A stretch of DNA of 17,806 bases, taken from NCBI GenBank assembly GCA_023435825.1, contig JAEZMB010000142.1, positions 1 through 17,806 on the forward strand, read 5' to 3'. This DNA comes from Pseudomonadota bacterium (GTDB lineage Bacteria; Desulfobacterota; Desulfovibrionia; Desulfovibrionales; Desulfovibrionaceae). Positions 14,625-17,806 of the stretch are shown piece after piece (positions within the stretch are counted from its first letter, which is position 1; each line of letters starts with the position of its first letter). The position numbers and the translations under genes were made by a program. The notes below the pieces were generated by a model, which was given only the letters and a program-made list of their open reading frames with translations, was not told where the DNA came from and did no database searches.

Positions 14625-14677
14625 CTGGGGGCCTGAGGCCCCCAGACCCCCCATCGGGAGAAAGGTTTCCAGGGGGG
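14625..14677. repeat. Structured intergenic element between dinB and the Fur-family gene
   Basis: CTGGGGGCCT-G-AGGCCCCCAG (14625-14645) is a perfect 21-base palindrome. It is followed by CCCCCC (14647-14652) able to pair with GGGGGG (14672-14677). The GGCCTGAGGCC core and following C run match the first bases of the window. Lying between convergent genes, it could terminate both. Confidence 0.55.
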
Positions 14678-14731
14678 CGACGCGGATTGGGCTCTCTGTC
14701 GGCTGGGAAGCCTGAAGGGCAGGGGGCGGGG

Positions 14732-15184
14732 CTAGTCCGCCGCGCCGCTCGCCCGGCAGGCCGGGCACAGGCCGAAGAAATCCAGACGATGGGAAGTGAT
14801 GGCGTAGCCCGTGGCCTCGGCCAAGGCCTGGGCCATGGCCTCCACGCCGGGCAGGTCGGGGTCGGTCACCGCGCCGCAGCCCTGGCAGATGAGATGCGGA
14901 TGGGGCTTGGGTCGGGCCGCGTCGTAGCGGTTGTCCTGGTTGCTGAACTGCAGCTCCAGCACCTCGCCGCAGGCCTTGAGCGCCGTGAGCGTCTTGTAGA
15001 CCGTGGCCAGGCTCAGGTCGGGGATGGCCGGGAGCAGCCGGCGATGCACGGCCTCGGCCGTGGGATGGTCCGGGCTGTCGGCCATGGCGGCCAGGATGGC
15101 CTCGCGCTGGGGCGTGACCCGGTAGCCGCAGGCGTGCAGGCGGGCGATGATGGCTTGGAGACGTTCCGAGCGCGGCGGTTTCAT
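14732..15184 (-). CDS. Fur-family regulator, PerR-like
   Basis: This is a 150-aa metal-dependent DNA-binding repressor. The winged helix includes GYRVTPQREAIL and LSLATVYKTLTAL. Structural zinc would be held by C100, C103, C140 and C143. The regulatory metal site aligns with Bacillus PerR: H40, D88, H95, H97 and D108 correspond to H37, D85, H91, H93 and D104. The aspartate at the D104 position favours a peroxide sensor over Fur or Zur. The ATG at 15184 is chosen because the family starts about 20 residues before the GYRVT motif and GGGAG lies upstream. It has its own promoter. Its targets are not visible; no PerR-type box was recognised. Fur or another subfamily cannot be fully excluded. Confidence 0.88.
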   Translation of the reverse strand: MKPPRSERLQAIIARLHACGYRVTPQREAILAAMADSPDHPTAEAVHRRLLPAIPDLSLATVYKTLTALKACGEVLELQFSNQDNRYDAARPKPHPHLICQGCGAVTDPDLPGVEAMAQALAEATGYAITSHRLDFFGLCPACRASGAAD

Positions 15185-15239
15185 GGCCCTGGCTCCCTGC
15201 CGGATGTCGCGCGCCGCCCGGGAGGGACGGCAGCGGTTT

Positions 15240-15268
15240 TTTATCGGACAAATTCCCGCCGCAGGCAA
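15240..15268 (-). promoter_or_regulatory. Candidate promoter of the PerR-like gene
   Basis: On the minus strand, TTGCCT (15263-15268) is followed after 17 nt by GATAAA (15240-15245), with AT-rich flanks on both sides of the -10. The leader would be about 50 nt. The -35 hexamer is the same as at the ahbD promoter. Confidence 0.5.
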
Positions 15269-15371
15269 GGCCGGGCCGAGGCGCGCCTTGCACCGTCCAA
15301 CCCTTTGCCGGGGAACAGCGGCCGCGCACCCGTAAACGGGCGGGCGTTCAGGGCCGCAGCCGGGAAGGACG

Positions 15372-16046
15372 CTAGCGGGCCAGCATGGCCCGCAGGATGT
15401 CGGCGCAGCCTTCGGCGCTGTGGCTGGCCCGGAAAACGTACTCCACGAACCGGATGATCTGGTAGACCCGGGCGAATTCCAGCTCCGAGGCGTAGGCGGC
15501 GGCAATGAGCGACCGCTTGGAACGCACCACCTTGAGGTGCTGCAGCCGGATCTCGTGCATCCGCGCCTTGACCTCGCCCCGGTCGCTGCGGCCGGCCAGC
15601 ACGTGGTCCACGGTTTCGGACAGGGCCGGTTCCAGCAGTTCCACCGTGCGCCGGGCCTGGGCCACGCACTCGATCATGGCGTCGGCCAGGTCGCGCGGCA
15701 TGGCGAATTCGCCAAGTCCCAGCCAGACCACGGCTTCCTGCACGGCGTCGAGGATGTTGTCCTGGCTGCGCGTGTAGTTGAGAAACAGCGTCTTGTCGAC
15801 GACCATGAGAAAGCCGGCCGGCAGATGGTTGCGGATGCGCCGCTTGATCTTGTCGGCCTCGGCTTCGAGGATGTCGATCTCCCCGGCCAGCACCTTGAAT
15901 CCCGCGTCCTGTCCGGCGGCCAGGCTGCGCCCCAGGGCCTCGCCCAAAAGGGCCATTCCCCGAGCGATGGGCACGTAGTGGTCAAGCAGCCCCGGGAGGT
16001 AATCCTGGCGGCGGGGGCCGAGAAATCGCAGGGAAGGACTGAGCAT
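15372..16046 (-). CDS. DUF47 / PhoU-like protein (TIGR00153 type)
   Basis: This 224-aa all-helical cytoplasmic protein belongs to the DUF47 family, distant relatives of PhoU that often pair with Pit-type low-affinity phosphate transporters. Family features are the N-terminal FLGPRRQDYLPGLLDHY, the central EIDILEAEADKIKRRIRNHL, the following DKTLFLNYTRSQDNILDAVQE with acidic metal-binding residues, and the C-terminal helical repeat (ELEFARVYQIIRFVEYVF). The ATG at 16046 is supported by AAGGAG six bases upstream; the open frame further up is Arg/Pro-rich. No Pit transporter gene is next to it in the window, which is unusual. It could act with a transporter encoded elsewhere. Its upstream region shares a 22-nt element with glgP. 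Confidence 0.85.
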   Translation of the reverse strand: MLSPSLRFLGPRRQDYLPGLLDHYVPIARGMALLGEALGRSLAAGQDAGFKVLAGEIDILEAEADKIKRRIRNHLPAGFLMVVDKTLFLNYTRSQDNILDAVQEAVVWLGLGEFAMPRDLADAMIECVAQARRTVELLEPALSETVDHVLAGRSDRGEVKARMHEIRLQHLKVVRSKRSLIAAAYASELEFARVYQIIRFVEYVFRASHSAEGCADILRAMLAR

Positions 16047-16092
16047 CACGGTCTCCTTGGCGTGGGACGCCCGGTCGGGCGCACGAGGCCAA

Positions 16093-16121
16093 GGGATGCG
16101 GCAAAGGGGACGCCCTGTCAA
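16093..16121 (-). promoter_or_regulatory. Candidate promoter of the DUF47 gene
   Basis: The minus strand has an exact TTGACA (16116-16121), then GGGCGTCC and TTTGC as at the glgP promoter. The -10 at 17-nt spacing (CATCCC) is poor. The shared element occupies 16098-16119. Confidence 0.4.
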
Positions 16122-16133
16122 CAGCCGGGCCAC

Positions 16134-16171
16134 GTCGCCGCCCGCCCGCAACACCGGCGGCTGGCGGCGAC
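16134..16171 (-). terminator. Hairpin after the chemoreceptor gene
   Basis: GTCGCCGCC (16134-16142) pairs with GGCGGCGAC (16163-16171), with partial inner pairing, 7 nt after the chemoreceptor stop codon. No T run follows. Confidence 0.4.
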
Positions 16172-16178
16172 AGCGGCC

Positions 16179-17806
16179 CTAGGCCGCGATTTTGCGGCAC
16201 TCGTTGGCTTGCTCGGCCTTGAGGCAGTCGATGAGCTGCTCCAGTTCGCCGGTCCGCGCCGCCAGGGTGGCCATGGATTCGGCGGCGGTCTTCATGCTGT
16301 CCATGGTTTCGGCGGAAATGGAACTGATGCTGCCGAGATGGCCTTTGATGCCTTGTCCGAGTTCGGCCAGGGCGTCGGCGTGCTGGGAGATGGTCCCAAT
16401 GCGCGTGGACGTGCGGGAAACAATGTCCAGGATGGCGGCCAGGCTGCCCCCGGAATTATCGGCCAGACCGGTGCAGGCTTCCACGGCGTCGCCGGCTTCC
16501 CTGGCGGCGCTCACGCCCCGGGTGATGCCTTCGCGTATCGCCGCGACAGCCCGGCTGACGTCGTCCGTGGCGGCCATGGTCTTCTCCGCCAGCTTGCGCA
16601 CTTCGTCGGCCACCACGGCGAAACCGCGTCCGGCGTCTCCGGCCCGGGCCGCCTCGATGGCGGCGTTTAAGGCCAGCAGGTTGGTCTGGTCGGCGATGTC
16701 GGAAATGACCGTGGCGATGGAGCCGATCTCCCGGGCCTGCTCGCCCAGGGCGTTCATCTCGCGCCCGAGGTCTTGGGCCATGGCGTTGACCCGGCTTATG
16801 GCCTCGGTGACCGAGCGCACGGCGGCGTCGCCTTCGCGGGCCTGGCCGAGGGCGTCCTCGGCCTCCCGGGCGGCCTCGCGTCCCTGGTCGGACATCTCCC
16901 TGGCCCGGACGTCGAGGGTCGACATGGCGTCGCTGGAAGCGGCAAGCTTGCTGGTCTGGAACTGCGCCCCGCGCGCGGCCTTGTTGACAAGTCCGGACAG
17001 GGCCGACGTCGCCTCGGACACCGACCGGGCCACGGCGTTGGATTCCTCGGCCAGGGACAGCAGGTCCCGGCGCTGGCGCTCGATCTCCTCGCGTTGGAGC
17101 CGTTCGGTGGTCAAATCCATGTAAAAACCGAACAGCCCCAGGGGCGCGCCGTCGAAATCGGCGATGGGCGTGGCCGAAACCCGCAGGGTCTTGACCGTGC
17201 CCGAGGGCAGGGACACGTCAATGTCGCCCCGGAAGGCCTGGCGGTTGCGGGCGGCCCGGGAGGTTGTGGTCTCGCGTCCAGGATCGCCGTAGATGAACTG
17301 TCCGAGATTTTGGCCCTGGTAATCTTCCTGGCGGCCGGGCTTTTCCATGAGCGCCAGCATCTTGGCGTTGGTGTGGGTAATCTTTCCCTGGCCGTCGAGA
17401 ATGAGATAGGGCGCGGTGTCGGCAATGGCTTCCAGCACGCCGTCGGCAAAGCGGATCTTGGAGCGAAGGCTCCCCAACATGCAGGCCAGGGAGTCGCGCA
17501 GCCGGGCCAATTCGCCCTCGGCCTCCACCCGGCAGTCAACCCCAAGCTCCCCGGTCGTCACCTGTTCGGCGAACTTGATGCAGCCGCCCAGCGGCCGCAG
17601 CACCGTATGAATCAATACCCAATGCGCCGCCGCGCCAAGCAGCAACGCCACGACGACGAACCCTGCCTGAAGCCAGAACAGCAGCGACACCCGGGCTTCC
17701 GACGCGGCCTGGAATGCCGTCACGGCCTTGTCCATGGCCTGATTGATTTCCTCGCTGGCCGCGATCAGGCGCGGTCCGTCGATGGTCCCGCCGGGCGCGG
17801 CCGCGG
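16179..17806 (-). CDS. Methyl-accepting chemotaxis protein with PAS domain (5' end outside window)
   Basis: The frame stays open to the window edge, so only the last 541 residues are seen; an internal ATG at 17735 is unlikely to be the true start. In order: the end of a helical periplasmic sensor region, a membrane span (visible residues about 39-66, LLFWLQAGFVVVALLLG), a HAMP region, a PAS domain (from FADGVLEAIADTAPYLILD to FGFYMDLTTE), a coiled linker, and the methyl-accepting signalling domain. The CheA/CheW-binding tip is intact (IADQTNLLALNAAIEAARAG, GRGFAVVADEVRKLAEKT). The C-terminus (ECRKIAA) lacks the NWETF-like CheR tether. The PAS domain shows no clear haem or flavin residue, so the ligand is unknown. 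The receptor should signal to the flagellar motor through CheA. Confidence 0.93.
   Translation of the reverse strand, partial: AAAPGGTIDGPRLIAASEEINQAMDKAVTAFQAASEARVSLLFWLQAGFVVVALLLGAAAHWVLIHTVLRPLGGCIKFAEQVTTGELGVDCRVEAEGELARLRDSLACMLGSLRSKIRFADGVLEAIADTAPYLILDGQGKITHTNAKMLALMEKPGRQEDYQGQNLGQFIYGDPGRETTTSRAARNRQAFRGDIDVSLPSGTVKTLRVSATPIADFDGAPLGLFGFYMDLTTERLQREEIERQRRDLLSLAEESNAVARSVSEATSALSGLVNKAARGAQFQTSKLAASSDAMSTLDVRAREMSDQGREAAREAEDALGQAREGDAAVRSVTEAISRVNAMAQDLGREMNALGEQAREIGSIATVISDIADQTNLLALNAAIEAARAGDAGRGFAVVADEVRKLAEKTMAATDDVSRAVAAIREGITRGVSAAREAGDAVEACTGLADNSGGSLAAILDIVSRTSTRIGTISQHADALAELGQGIKGHLGSISSISAETMDSMKTAAESMATLAARTGELEQLIDCLKAEQANECRKIAA

Noticed and set aside
17733..17735. 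Internal ATG as start of the chemoreceptor
   Set aside because: The frame is open and protein-like to the window edge, and a receptor starting here would lose its first membrane span and most of its sensor region.
1..17806. tRNA, rRNA, CRISPR array, intact insertion sequence or toxin-antitoxin pair
   Set aside because: None was recognised by eye on either strand. A covariance search (tRNAscan-SE, Infernal/Rfam) would be needed to exclude small RNAs.

Overview
The window looks like chromosomal DNA of a GC-rich, sulfate-reducing Desulfovibrionaceae bacterium (Desulfovibrio/Solidesulfovibrio type). The main evidence is two radical SAM proteins recognisable as AhbC and AhbD. With HemB, they belong to the siroheme-dependent alternative haem pathway of sulfate reducers and archaea. 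High third-position GC, flagellar and chemotaxis functions, a PerR-type regulator and an anaerobe-style gene set agree with this. The species is inferred, not proven.

Layout. 1-254 is non-coding and holds hairpins and one copy of a dispersed repeat. ahbD (minus) follows, divergent from a secreted protein of unknown function (plus, 1751-2605). Next comes a minus-strand pair, an HDOD signalling protein and hemB, 26 nt apart. A 73-aa helical protein (plus) has a good sigma70-like promoter. Roughly 1 kb of mostly non-coding DNA then contains a 30-aa single-span membrane protein and a second repeat copy. A translationally coupled minus-strand pair encodes a GT-C membrane glycosyltransferase and a small lipoprotein. 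ahbC and glgP (both minus) are separated by a structured spacer with strong palindromes. Back to back with the glgP promoter is a sigma28-like promoter driving a 65-aa protein, then a terminator, then dinB. The right end holds a PerR/Fur-family regulator, a DUF47/PhoU-like protein and the C-terminal 541 residues of a PAS-containing chemoreceptor, all minus.

How the genes work together. HemB makes porphobilinogen at the start of tetrapyrrole synthesis. AhbC and AhbD carry out the last two steps from didecarboxysiroheme to haem. The three genes lie within 10 kb in separate transcription units, and ahbA/ahbB (siroheme decarboxylase) are not in the window. The glycosyltransferase and lipoprotein probably act together at the inner membrane on a lipid-linked or surface glycan. 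glgP mobilises glycogen. The remaining genes cover stress and signalling (DNA polymerase IV, peroxide sensing, phosphate-related DUF47, chemoreception).

No CRISPR array, tRNA, rRNA or intact insertion sequence was seen. Nothing amounts to a clear new multi-gene system. The best leads are the sigma28-like small gene, the paired intergenic repeats, the 30-aa membrane protein, the glycosyltransferase-lipoprotein pair and a near-identical promoter element shared by glgP and the DUF47 gene.
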